DNA of 64,000 nt from contig CM058230.1 of assembly GCA_030180135.1 (NCBI GenBank), positions 19,159,082 to 19,223,081 of the forward strand. Direction: 5' to 3'. Under the pieces are notes generated by a model that worked only from the letters and a program-made list of their open reading frames with translations, did no database searches and was not told where the DNA came from. Each line of letters begins with the position of its first letter. Within the stretch, counting starts at the first letter, position 1. Below, piece by piece: positions 34,774 to 45,572 of this stretch. A program made the position numbers and the translations under genes. Origin of the DNA: Orychophragmus violaceus (taxonomy: Eukaryota > Streptophyta > Magnoliopsida > Brassicales > Brassicaceae).

Positions 34774-36042
34774 ACTCCCCCACACTTAGCCTTTGCTTGC
34801 CCTCAAGCAAAACAGAGAACTAAAATGCAGTGAAGAGGTTTGAAAACTCTTCAGAAACTCATTTTGTCGTAGAAGCAGCAGCATTCAGATTCCCCTTAGT
34901 AATCCACATGAAAGAATCAACCTGCAGACATCAAGACCAACATATACTTTCCCCACACTTAGCAACTGTCCTAAGTAAACGCCACAATCACATTCACGCA
35001 TTCAAATTCTCCATACTGACTTCTGCATATATTTAAGTGCGGTCTCACCTAAGGGGTATCGATCTAAAGGCACATGGATTCTTACCTTGCCATCTCTAGA
35101 CCACCAAACTGTCTTTCTTTAGTCCTTTTCTTCTCTTTCCCTTCCTTAACAACTGATTTCTCCCCACTGGGTATCATTTTATTTTTTTTATCAGTGTTCT
35201 TCCCGTTTTGGGGTGTACTTTGGACACATTCCATGGATCACATGAGAGAAAATAGTGTTTGCTACCATTCCCATGACCACTTCGGAGTTACTAACTCATC
35301 CGCAGTTTATTATCTTTTTTTTTTTTACTTTATGGAAGGGGAGAAGGGAACCAAATAGGACATGTTAACAGGCTGTGTCAGAACCAACAAAGGAATCCGA
35401 CATAAAGTATACCAAGCCCTTAGGTGAGAAATCTAAAGTCAGGATTAAATTGAAGTCAGTAAAAGGATCCTCTGATACCTGAAGCGATGTGGGTGTTCTC
35501 AGTAGGCTGATCTGTGATGGGGTTTTCTAATAGTCATAGATAATCTGCAGCTTCATCTCAATGGTTACTTAAGTTCCTGCAAATGCTGCTAATCTTCTCA
35601 AAAAATCATTGTTTCCTACTTGAACAATTTTTGACACGAAAAACAAATTTTTAAAATTTAACTGACTCTAAGAAAACGAAAGAAAAGTAATTAGTAGAAC
35701 CTCCCCCACACTTAAGACACACTGTCCCCAGTAGTGTCAAGCAAGGGATCGGTTAAAAGAAAGAAAACAAAAATTTGTTAATGGAATGGTTAGTTCTCTC
35801 GGGTTTTTACCTCTGTCGCAGTTAGGCATCGATCGTTGCACTAGGTGCACCGACCGTTGCTGTGCGATTTTTTCGTCCGACGCACTGCGAATCTGTCCGA
35901 GACCTGCAAACAAAACTCACCAAAACCAGAAACAAGCGTAAAATCCTATGAAAATACTAAAATCAAAATGCAAAAACGAAAACAGTTGGTTGCCTCCCAC
36001 TCAGCGCTTGTTTAAGGTCATTAGCTTGACTCTTCAGCTGAT
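34774..36042 (-). other. E2 3' tail: non-coding, three PPT-like tracts, palindrome pair
   Basis: On the minus strand the tail contains three copies of AAGTGTGGGGGAG or a close variant (near 35703, 34955 and 34783); the last directly abuts the 3' LTR and is the likely primer for plus-strand synthesis. A palindrome pair lies at 35827-35860. The same tail, in opposite orientation, is present in E1 and E3. Confidence 0.75.
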
Positions 36043-39000
36043 TTAGGTAGAGGGTGCATCATCCAGAGGCAAAATCCGACCTTCTGGAATTTCGGCCTTA
36101 GCCCAATAATGTTTCACCCTCTGTCCATTCACAGTGAATTGAATACCATCCTTACCAGTTAGAACGACAGCTCCATACGGACGCACTTCTTTGATTGTGA
36201 AAGGACCAGACCACCTTGATTTCAGCTTTCCTGGAAACAAATGCAGACGAGAGTTATATAAAAGTACCTGATCATTAGGCTCAAATTGTCTGGAGACAAT
36301 CTTCTTGTCATGATATGCCTTAGTCCTCTCCTTGTATAGCTTTGAGTTTTCATAAGCAAAATGTCTAATCTCATCTAACTCATTAAGCTGTATAAATCTC
36401 CTTTCCGCAGCAGACTTAAGATCAAAATTCATCTGTTTCACAGCCCATGCTGCTTTGTGTTCAAGCTCCACTGGTAGATGACATGCTTTTCCATATAGCA
36501 GATGGAATGGAGTGGTCCCTAGTGGTGTCTTGAATGCTGTCCTGTAAGCCCATAATGCATCATCCAGCTTTGCTGCCCAATCCTTCCTTGTCTTTCCAAC
36601 TGTCTTCTCAAGGATCTCTTTGATCTGTCTGTTAGAAACCTCAACTTGTCCACTGGTTTGAGGGTGATAAGGAGTAGCCACTCGGTGATGAACTCCATGC
36701 TTTTTCAGCAGCTTCTCGAAGACCTTATTGATAAAATGAGATCCTCCATCACTAATCACTATACGAGGCACTCCAAATCTGGGGAATATGATGGTCTTAA
36801 ACAGCTTAATGACCACCGAAGAATCATTGGTTGGACTAGCTATTGCTTCAACCCATTTAGACACATAGTCCACAGCAACCAAGATGAATTTATTCCCACA
36901 GGATGAGGGAAAAGGACCCATGAAATCTATGCCCCAGCAATCGAAAACCTCAACTTCCAGAATGAAATTCTGAGGCATCTCATGCTTCTTGCTGATTTTC
37001 CCTCTCCTCTGACAAACATCACACTGAGAGACGAAAGAATGAGTGTCTCTGAACATTGTAGGCCACCAGAAACCTGCTTGCAGAACTTTAGACACAGTCT
37101 TGAATGTAGCAAAATGTCCAGCATAATCTGATCCATGACAGTGGAAGAGGATGTCTGGAACTTCTGATTCTGCAATGCATCTCCTGTACAGGCCATCTGA
37201 GCAGTGCTTGTAGAGATAAGGCTCATCCCAGTAGTACCTTCTAAGCTCTATAAAGAACCTTTTCTTTTCATAACCTTTCAGATCATCTGGTTCAGTCTCA
37301 GCAGCAAGGTAGTTAGCTATATCAGCATACCATGGTCGATCAGATGTTGCTACAGCAGAGATTTCGAAGTCATAATTCCCAATTCTGATCTTGAAAGACT
37401 CTCGGCTCGTATCAGGTATGCATCGACCGTTGCTTGCGCATGTGTCGATCGTTGCTTCCCCGATATTTGTATCGACCGTTGCCAGTGTGGCATCGATCGA
37501 CACAAGGCGATTTTCCCGACAGTTCTGCAACTCTCCTCCTAAATCCATCTGAAAAACTGCTCCAATCATGTTGACGTTTTCCTCGGGCAAATAATCATTT
37601 ATGGGCACGTCTTCCTCAACTAACATCCTTGAAAGATGATCTGCAACTCCATTCTCAACTCCCTTCTTGTCCCTCACTTCAATATCAAACTCCTGAAGCA
37701 ACAGAATCCATCTTAACAATCTTGGCTTAGCATCCTTCTTCTGCATCAGATACTTCAGAGCTGAATGATCAGTATGAACAATCACCTTGGAGCCAACGAG
37801 ATAGGGACGGAATTTCTCGAAAGCAAAGACAACAGCTAACATTACCTTTTCTGTGGTTGCATAGTTTCTCTGCGCATCATCTAGTGTCCTACTAGCATAA
37901 TAGATAGCATGAAGCCTTTTATCCTTCTTCTGTCCTAGAACAGCTCCTACAGCAAAATCACTTGCATCACACATAACCTCAAAAGGTAGATCCCAATCTG
38001 GTGGCTGAACCACTGGAGCACTCACTAAGGCCTGCTTGATCTGTTCAAATGCAGTTTTACAGTCTGCATCGAACTCAAATTTGGTATCCTTACATAGCAA
38101 AGCAGTTAGTGGTCTAGCAATCTTACTGAAGTCTTTGATGAATCGTCTATAGAATCCAGCATGTCCAAGAAAGCTTCTTATAGCCTTAACAGAATCAGGC
38201 GCCTGAAGGTTGGTCATTACCTCAATCTTAGCGCGGTCCACTTCGATCCCTGCTTCAGATACTTTATGTCCAAGAACAATACCATCTTTGACCATGAAGT
38301 GGCATTTTTCCCAGTTAAGGACCAAGTGTTTCTCTTCGCATCTAGTCAGCACCTTACATAGATTGTCTAAACATTCATTATAAGATGGTCCATAGACTGA
38401 AAAATCATCCATGAATACCTCCATGTAGTCTTCAATCATATCAGTGAATATGGACATCATGCATCTCTGAAAAGTGGCAGGAGCATTACAGAGTCCAAAA
38501 GGCATCATGCGGTAAGCAAATGTGCCATATGGACAAGTGAAAGTGGTCTTTCCCTGATCTTCTGGGTGGATAGGAATCTGAAAGAAACCTGAGTATCCAT
38601 CGAGGAAGCAGTAGTAAGGATGATTGGCTAACCTCTCTAGCATCTGATCAATGAAAGGTAATGGAAAGTGATCCTTTCTAGTTGCAGCATTCAGCTTCCT
38701 GTAATCTATGCACATCCTGTGTCCCGTTACAGTCCTAGTAGGTATCAGCTCATTCTTCTCATTCTTCACAACTGTAACTCCACCTTTCTTAGGCACTACA
38801 TGGACTGGGCTCACCCAATCACTGTCTGAAATGGGATAGATGATTCCAGCATCCAGGAGTTTCATAATCTCCTTCTTAACCACTTCCTGCAGATTAGGAT
38901 TAAGCCTCCTCTGATGCTCAATGGATGTCTTGGACTCATCCTCAAGATGTATCCGATGCATGCACAGCTCTGGTGAGATACCTGAAATGTCATCAAGAGA

Positions 39001-40023
39001 ATAGCCAAGAGCTTTGCGATGCTTGCGCAGCTTGCTTAGCAGTAAAGTGAGCTCTGCGTTGTTCAAACTAGCGTTAACAATCACCGGATAAGTTGAATTC
39101 GGTCCAAGAAACGCGTACTTTAGCCCTGATGGAAGTTGTTTCAATTCTATTTTCGGAGCTTTTTCCTCTGCCCAGTCTGCGTCGCCCTGCAACGACCGAT
39201 GCTTGGTGAGTGTCGATCGTTGCATCGTCGCGTCAGATACTTCCACCTGCATTGCAACTTCAACAGAATCCATCAGTCTTGTATAGCACATTGCCGGCTC
39301 GTCCTGTAAATACTCCAACTCCATTATAGAGCTCAGTAAAGCTCTTTCTAGTGGATCTTTAGCATGTGACTGGTGAAAGTACTCTGCAGCTAGTTCACCA
39401 AGTGTGTCCACATAGAAAGTCTGTCCGTCGATGGTTGGTCTTTTCACTAGCTTGTTCATATCAAAACTCATCTTCAGATCACCCACATTCAGAACTATTT
39501 TCCCTCTCTGACAGTCAATCATCGCACCAGCTGTAGCTAAGAAAGATCTGCCCAAAATTAGTGGATCCTTTGGTTCCTGTCCATATTGCAGAACCACAAA
39601 GTCAGTAGGAATCGCACATTGGCCAATCATTATAGGCACATCCTCCAATACTCCTTCGGGAATCCTGATCGTTCTGTCTGCTAGAACCAGTGATATCCTA
39701 GTGGGTCTAAAATCAGTCATACCGAGCCTCTTAGCAACTGAGAGAGGCATGAGATTCACACTGGACCCAAGATCACACAGGGATCTTTCGAATCTCTCCC
39801 CGTAGATGGTGCAATCTAATACAAAGCTCCCGGGATCCTTTAACTTCTCAGGAGTTCTGCCCTGAATCACTGCACTGCATACCTCACTGATCATCATCAC
39901 ACTCTCTTCATCAGTCCATTTTCCAGCAATCATATCTTTAAGGCATCTTCTCATCATAGGCGAGGTATCCATGGAGTCAAGCAAAGGCACTTCAACTTTC
40001 ACTTTTTTATGAACTCTTTGCAT
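36043..40023 (-). CDS. E2 Pol polyprotein (protease, RT, RNase H, integrase), 1326 aa from first Met
   Basis: Intact Athila/Tat-type pol. A retropepsin-like protease has SLCDLGSSVNLMPLS (Asp84, with DLG in place of D[T/S]G) and LILGRSFLATAGAMID near 155-170. RT has RMCIDYRKLNAATRKDHFPL (436-455) and catalytic FMDD at 537-540. RNase H has MCDASDFAVGAVLG (684-697), HTDH (750-753) and VADHLSR (793-799). Integrase has CDVC (1001-1004), GIDFMGPF, SDGGSHF and GQVEVSNR with catalytic Asp1033, Asp1092 and Glu1128. Pol lies in the -1 frame relative to gag, whose frame ends at UGA 40001-39999. The slippery-type A AAA AAG is at 40008-40002, so the real N-terminus is probably KVKVEVP after frameshifting. 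Interdomain linkers at about 261-287 and 839-872 are encoded by palindrome pairs. Confidence 0.9.
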   Translation of the reverse strand: MQRVHKKVKVEVPLLDSMDTSPMMRRCLKDMIAGKWTDEESVMMISEVCSAVIQGRTPEKLKDPGSFVLDCTIYGERFERSLCDLGSSVNLMPLSVAKRLGMTDFRPTRISLVLADRTIRIPEGVLEDVPIMIGQCAIPTDFVVLQYGQEPKDPLILGRSFLATAGAMIDCQRGKIVLNVGDLKMSFDMNKLVKRPTIDGQTFYVDTLGELAAEYFHQSHAKDPLERALLSSIMELEYLQDEPAMCYTRLMDSVEVAMQVEVSDATMQRSTLTKHRSLQGDADWAEEKAPKIELKQLPSGLKYAFLGPNSTYPVIVNASLNNAELTLLLSKLRKHRKALGYSLDDISGISPELCMHRIHLEDESKTSIEHQRRLNPNLQEVVKKEIMKLLDAGIIYPISDSDWVSPVHVVPKKGGVTVVKNEKNELIPTRTVTGHRMCIDYRKLNAATRKDHFPLPFIDQMLERLANHPYYCFLDGYSGFFQIPIHPEDQGKTTFTCPYGTFAYRMMPFGLCNAPATFQRCMMSIFTDMIEDYMEVFMDDFSVYGPSYNECLDNLCKVLTRCEEKHLVLNWEKCHFMVKDGIVLGHKVSEAGIEVDRAKIEVMTNLQAPDSVKAIRSFLGHAGFYRRFIKDFSKIARPLTALLCKDTKFEFDADCKTAFEQIKQALVSAPVVQPPDWDLPFEVMCDASDFAVGAVLGQKKDKRLHAIYYASRTLDDAQRNYATTEKVMLAVVFAFEKFRPYLVGSKVIVHTDHSALKYLMQKKDAKPRLLRWILLLQEFDIEVRDKKGVENGVADHLSRMLVEEDVPINDYLPEENVNMIGAVFQMDLGGELQNCRENRLVSIDATLATVDTNIGEATIDTCASNGRCIPDTSRESFKIRIGNYDFEISAVATSDRPWYADIANYLAAETEPDDLKGYEKKRFFIELRRYYWDEPYLYKHCSDGLYRRCIAESEVPDILFHCHGSDYAGHFATFKTVSKVLQAGFWWPTMFRDTHSFVSQCDVCQRRGKISKKHEMPQNFILEVEVFDCWGIDFMGPFPSSCGNKFILVAVDYVSKWVEAIASPTNDSSVVIKLFKTIIFPRFGVPRIVISDGGSHFINKVFEKLLKKHGVHHRVATPYHPQTSGQVEVSNRQIKEILEKTVGKTRKDWAAKLDDALWAYRTAFKTPLGTTPFHLLYGKACHLPVELEHKAAWAVKQMNFDLKSAAERRFIQLNELDEIRHFAYENSKLYKERTKAYHDKKIVSRQFEPNDQVLLYNSRLHLFPGKLKSRWSGPFTIKEVRPYGAVVLTGKDGIQFTVNGQRVKHYWAKAEIPEGRILPLDDAPST
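40002..40008 (-). promoter_or_regulatory. Candidate -1 ribosomal frameshift site between gag and pol of E2
   Basis: In the gag frame the minus strand reads ATA AAA AAG TGA, which contains the heptamer A AAA AAG in the correct X XXY YYZ phase. A -1 slip bypasses the UGA and continues in the pol frame as GTG AAA GTT. A single A inserted by mutation is the simpler alternative. Confidence 0.45.
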
Positions 40024-40139
40024 TTGGCATACTGCCTCTCGCTCTTAGCCTTCCTGGGATTCTTGGGGTAGGGTATTTTAGGCTTGTAAACTCTTTCGGT
40101 CGACTGTTTTGATGTTTCTGGTTTGGAATCCTCAGCAGT
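40012..40139 (-). pseudogene. E2 Gag C-terminus (continues at 46765-47212)
   Basis: Minus-strand reading ..AEDSKPETSKQSTERVYKPK.. then RKAKSERQYAKCKEF, the conserved gag/protease boundary of Athila elements. It is separated from the rest of gag by the E1 insertion; removing E1 and one copy of GCAGT restores a continuous frame. Confidence 0.8.
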
Positions 40140-41308
40140 TGATATATCATGGTTTTTACCCATTTTAGACCATGATATAGATGTGTTTTTAGTGTCTTTT
40201 GTATTCGTTTAGAGTCTTTTATAGGTTTAATCAGGTTTGGAGCTAATTGGAGATATTTGGAGCATTTTGGGACTTTGGGACGTTTTGGCCGAGAGCTTAA
40301 CTCACTGTCCGATTTATTGATCAAGCATCGGTCGACACACTAGCGAGATGGGCCGTACGCGTCGGTTTAACAAGTTATGAAGATTTGCAAAGAAGCCCAG
40401 AATAGTTCCAGTATTTACACAGAAGCCCCAGCCGAGATTAGGCTTATATATAGAGGATTTTGGTGTTTATTTTACTTACGCTTTCATACTTAGAGCTAAG
40501 AGATTTTTAGAGCTTTTGGGGCTGATCTATTTCCTGTATTCATTATTTTGGAGAAGATTTCGAACCCCTTTATCTATTTAATTTCTTATATGCAATCTAT
40601 TATTTCTATGATTATGCTTTCATCAATCATGTCTGAGTAGATCCATAGTTAGGCTTAGGGTTTCTCATTAGGGTTTGATGACTTGCTAGACTTGTTTAAT
40701 TCAGTTAAGGATTCATATGATTAGAATGTTCTTCAAACTAAATTGTGCTTAATGCTAGTTCTAACCTGATCAATTAGAATCTAGATCTTAGGTTGCTAAA
40801 TTCGACACGAGAGTGTGTTTTAGAATCTGAACTATTTAGGTTGAGCAATTAAATTATTCGCAAAGAGATTTGGTTTAGTTTAATTGTGAACATATCGAAC
40901 TTGAACTTAATGCTTGTTTAATCTGTTAGTAATTGCAAAGAGATTTGGGTAACTGCACTTAGACTTAGAGGATTTTCGCAAAGAGATTTGGCTAATCCTA
41001 TTTCTGTGATTTGAGTTCTAGAACTGAGTTTAATTTGATCCTGACTGATTAACTTGTCTGCTTGTCTGATTTCCTGAGAATACCCTAGGCTTGACGCTTT
41101 TAGTTTATTGCTTTCACAACCAACTTGCTACTGTTTACTTTCTTGCTTCGCAATTTATTTACTTCACCATCTGCTTATTTCTAGTATTAGTCTCTACTGT
41201 TCTGATCTATCGAGACCTAGTGTCCCTGTGGATTCGATAACCCTATATACTACTTTGACATTGTTGTTCACTCGCAGTTTAGAATAGGGTAAAACTTAGA
41301 ACCTATCA
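40140..41308 (+). repeat. E1 5' LTR, 1169 bp
   Basis: TGATATATCATGG..GAACCTATCA. Compared with the 3' LTR, 23 bp are missing at about 40332, removing exactly one member of the palindrome pair. TATATATAGAGG lies at about 40445. Confidence 0.95.
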
Positions 41309-41314
41309 AGTTTT

Positions 41315-41332
41315 TGGCGCCGTTGCCGTGGA
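41315..41332 (+). other. E1 primer binding site (tRNA-Asp), one mismatch
   Basis: TGGCGCCGTTGCCGTGGA; T replaces the G seen in E3 and E4 at one position. Confidence 0.9.
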
Positions 41333-41469
41333 CTCTTAGAGTCTTCGATAGGACCAAACTTAGGGTTTTTACTAGAAATTTTTCTTTTTGTTTTTGCTTT
41401 TTCGTTTTATTTTCATATTTTGCTAACTTTTTCTCTGTTTCTTTCTGTCGCAGGTACGACTTTCGCCTT

Positions 41470-41558
41470 GCGTCGATCGTTGCACCCCTTGCGTCGATCG
41501 TCACTAGGCGATTCTGAGATTGAATCGATCGTTGCACTGATAGCATCGGTCGTTGCTG
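41470..41558. repeat. Two palindrome pairs in the E1 leader
   Basis: Cores CGATCG/CGATCG centred at 41476.5 and 41497.5, and CGATCG/CGGTCG centred at 41528.5 and 41549.5. Both pairs are 21 bp apart. Confidence 0.9.
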
Positions 41559-41576
41559 GACGATTACAGACAGTTT

Positions 41577-44267
41577 ATGCCAACGCAGAAAACTCGAAGT
41601 AATCCGAACTCGAGCTTAGTTAGTCTCGGACTAGAGGAACTTGGACGTCTAGAAAGAACTATCAGAAGAGAAAAGAGAGAGAGAATGGTACGAGAACGTC
41701 TGATCTTGATACGAGATGCTGAAGGTGTCCTGAGGGATCCAGAAAACAATCCTTACAATGCTGCTGGGCAGAGGATTGATGCTGATGGACGAGTGATCCC
41801 TGACCCTCCTGAGCAACTGCAACAGGAACAGAACTAGGATCAAAGACAGGCTCAAGGTAGACAGCTGGTTGTTCATGCGAGGACATTAGCTGACTACAAC
41901 AGACCGGATGAGTTTCATGCAAACCGGTCAGCTTTAGTGCTTCCTACCTTTGAGAGGAATGATTTTGAAGTCAAGACCATCTACTACCAGCTGATGAGAC
42001 AGATTGCTTTTCATGGTCACCAAGCGGAGCAGCCTATGGATCACATTGATCGGTTTGAGGACATAGTCACTGGCATGAAGTATGATGGAGTATGCCCGGA
42101 CTATCTTTTCCTTAAGCTATTTCCACACAGTCTTGCTGGAGACGCTAGTGTATGGCTGAGGCAGCTAGTACCTGGCCAGTATACCACTTGGGCAGCTTTA
42201 AAGAGTGAGTTCCTGCATCACTTCTATGATGATGCGCGTTCAGACCAGTCCAGACAGGACATACTCACTTTCTCCCAAGGAGCTGTGGAGCCCTTAAAGA
42301 CTGCCTGGATGAGATTTAAGCAGTATCAGCGTGACTGCCCACACCATGGATTCACTGAAGTTCAGCTGATTGGTATTTTCTTCAGAGGCATAGATCTTCC
42401 ATATCAGTCTGCGCTGGATAATTCCAGTAATGCCAACTTCAACACCAGGACTCCTACACAGGCTAAGCAGTTGATTGAGAATCTGATTGGCAGCAACAGT
42501 TGCAAAACTATGGATGAGAGGAGGAAGAAATCTGGTGGAAGTGTTGATAACTCAGAGATGGCTGAATTGAGATCCAGGATGGACAAAATCTGCACTCTTC
42601 TAGGTGAAAAGAAGGCTGTCCACTTTGCTCAAGAAGTAGAAGTAATTCAGACTGAGGAGGACACTCAGGAAGAAGATGTGAATTACATCGGAGGATCTGG
42701 TTTCCAAGGAAACAGATTTGGATATCAATCTGGGAACAGATTTTCCGGTGGAGGACAGAAGAATGCCTTCGCAGGCAACCAGAACTCTTCAAGCTTTGGA
42801 CAGACTAGTAACTTTCAGAAGCCTTATGGACAAGGAAATCAGAGAACCTACGGATCTTCATATTATCAGTCACCTCCTGCAGCCACTGCTTTTGAGACTA
42901 GGATGGAAACAATGTTGGAACAGGTACTGGAGAGCCAGAACAAGATTTCTGTGGACAGTAACAAGAAGCTGGATGCAGTTTATGAGAATCGCAATGGGAA
43001 GTTTGAGACTCTGAGCACTCATGTGAAGCAGCTGGACACTCAGGTGAATCAGATTTCCAGTTCTATGAAGGGAAAAGGAGCTGCAGACACTCACATTAAG
43101 GCCTGGTCTGTGTACATTAATGATGGGTCTCACCTAGGTGAGAAATTTGAGCTAAGTACAGCTGAGTTGGTGAAAGATGGAGAAATCCCGGATTTTGGTC
43201 AAAAACTCTCGGGTGAAATCTGCTGCAGTGCGTCGATCGATGCAACATCTGCGCCGATCGATACACCAGTCGGGATGGCAACGATCGACACACCCTTAGT
43301 GTCGGTCGTTGCAGGGCGTGAACAGACAGAACTGTCGGGTAATAATGGCATAGATGCAGAGTTGGACCTCGATCACTTATTCACTGGAGTCTCTGAGATC
43401 TCTCAACAGGAGATTTATGCGCAGATTGTTAGACAACACTCCTCAGTGTCTGAAGTGATTAGGCAGGAAATTGAAGAGCTTAAGAAGCTAGAGGAGATTG
43501 GTGAAGAATTGGAAGAAATTCCAACTTCTGATGATCCACCTTATCATCCATGTGTGCAGAGGTACTTAAACAGGATGTTGCCTTTAGATGACGAGCTGAG
43601 AGACTGGGTGATTGTAGTCCCCCAACACATTAGTGAGGTGCTACTGAACAAGATCCCAAAGAAGCTGCCTGACCCTAGAGTCTTTGTGCTTAACTGCTCC
43701 ATCTTCGAGGACAGTTTTAGACGCTCTCTGTGTGATTTAGGAGCTGCTGGAAGTATGATGCCTTATTCTGTGGCATAGAAGCTGGGGATGCTGGATTTTT
43801 CTCCTACTAAGACCTCTCTTGTCCTAGCTGATCAGTCTATACGAGTTCCGGAAAGACTCTTAAAGGACATTCCAGTGAGAGTTGGAAACTACTTAGTTCC
43901 GACAGACTTCCTTGTGTTGAAGTATGACTGCGATCATGATGAAGCGTTACTGCTTGGAAGACCATTCTTGGCTACAGCGGGAGCTGTGATAGATGTTAGA
44001 CAGAGTCTAATAGACCTCCACCTGGGAGATGAGCCGCTGCGTTATGAGATGGAGAAGCTGCGAAAGCCACTGATAGATGGGCAGACATTCACAATCATGG
44101 ATGCAGATGATGAGCAGCCGGATGACACTGTGATTCTGGATCCTGGAGCACATTTTACTCCATCTTTTCTTGGACATGAGCATTCTGCAACAGCCTACTC
44201 GCCACCTTGGATGAGGAGACTTGAACAGAGACAGAAAAAGTCTCTGTCGAGATCTCTTGGTGCTTGA
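41577..44267 (+). pseudogene. E1 Gag-protease ORF with two premature stops
   Basis: Homologue of the intact E3 ORF. From ATG 41577 (MPTQKTRSNPNSS) it runs to TAG 41835-41837, resumes with ARTLADYNRPDEFHANRSAL and the Athila gag core (QPMDHIDRFEDIV, FLKLFPHSLAGDASVWLRQL, FLHHFYDDARSDQSRQ). It continues through a Gln/Asn/Gly-rich segment and a coiled-coil-like part (KKLDAVYENRNGKFETLSTH) to the protease-like domain. There CDLGAAGSMMPYSVA is followed by TAG 43776-43778, where E3 has Glu. The end (LADQSIRVPE, LLGRPFLATAGAVID) matches a retropepsin C-terminal half. The interdomain stretch SIDATSAPIDTP..ATIDTP..VSVVAG comes from two palindrome pairs (43231-43308). Confidence 0.88.
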
Positions 44268-45572
44268 AAGATCTCGTGCGTCCGGTCAAGCTAATGACCT
44301 TAAACAAGCGCTGAGTGGGAGGCAACCCACTGTTTTCGTTTTTGCATTTTGATTTTAGTATTTTCATAGGATTTTACGCTTGTTTCTGGTTTTGGTGAGT
44401 TTTGTTTGCAGGTCTCGGACAGATTCGCAGTGCGTCGATCGACACACCACTGTGTCGATCGTCACAATACGAAAGAATCGCACAGCAACGGTCGGTGCAC
44501 CTAGTGCAACGATCGATGCCTGACTGCGACAGAGGTAAAAACCCGAGAGAACTAACCATTCCATTAACAAATTTTTGTTTTCTTTCTTTTAACCGATCCC
44601 TTGCTTGACACTACTGGGGACAGTGTGTCTTAAGTGTGGGGGAGGTTCTACTAATTACTTTTCTTTCGTTTTCTTAGAGTCAATTAAATTTTAAAAATTT
44701 GTTTTTTGAGTCAAAATTTGTTTAAGTAGGAAACAATGATTTTTTGAGAAGATTAGCAGCATTTGCAGGAACTTAAGTAACCATTGGGATGAAGCTGCAG
44801 ATTATCTATGACTATTAAAAAACCCCATCACAGATCAGCCTACTGAGAACACCCACATCGCTTCAGGTATCAGAGGATCCTTTTACTGACTTCAATTTAA
44901 TCCTGACTTTAGATTTCTCACCTAAGGGCTTGGTATACTTTATGTCGGACTCCTTTGTTGGTTCTGACACAGCCTGTTAACCTGTCATATTTGGTTCCCT
45001 TCTCCCCTTCCATAAAGTAAAAAAAAAAAAGATAATAAACTGCGGATGAGTTAGTAACTCCGAAGTGGTCATGGGATTGGTAGAAAACACTATTTTCTCT
45101 CATGTGATCCATGGAATGTGTCCAAAGTACACCCCAAAACGTGAAGAACACTGATAAAAAAAAAAAAATGATACCCAAAGGGGAAAAAACAGTTGTTAAG
45201 GAAGGGAAAAGAGAAGAAAGGGACTAGAGAAAGACAGTTTGGTGGTCTAGAGCTGGAAAGGTAAGAATCCATGTGCCTTTAGATCGATACCCCTTAGGTG
45301 AGACCGCACTTAAATATATGCAGAAGTCAGTAGGGAGAATTTGAATGCGTGAATGTGATTATGGCGTTTACTTAGGACAGTTGCTAAGTGTGGGGGAAGT
45401 ATATGTTGGTCTTGATGTCTGCAGGTTGATTCTTTCATGTGAATTACTAAGGGGAATCTGAATGCTGCTGCTTCTACGACAAAATGAGTTTCTGAAGAGT
45501 TTTCAAACCTCTTCACTGCATTATAGTTCTCTGTTTTGCTTGAGGACAAGCAAAGGCTAAGTGTGGGGGAGT
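44268..45572 (+). other. E1 3' tail: non-coding, two palindrome pairs, three PPT-like tracts
   Basis: Palindrome pairs at 44431-44465 (centres 20 bp apart) and 44487-44518 (21 bp). AAGTGTGGGGGAG or variant near 44633, 45387 and 45560; the last abuts the 3' LTR and is the likely PPT. A poly(A)/poly(T)-interrupted segment (45010-45180) has open frames on the minus strand, but these shift between copies. Confidence 0.8.

Noticed and set aside
40007..40324. 105-aa minus-strand ORF crossing the E2/E1 boundary
   Set aside because: Half of it reads E1 LTR sequence in reverse and half an out-of-frame part of E2 gag; the real gag frame here is a different one.
44918..45272. Antisense ORFs in the E1 tail, with counterparts at 35074-35358 in E2
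   Set aside because: They recall antisense ORFs of Tat-lineage elements, but homopolymer length changes shift the frame between E1, E2 and E3 and no recognisable protein results. Nucleotide homology of the tails explains the similarity.
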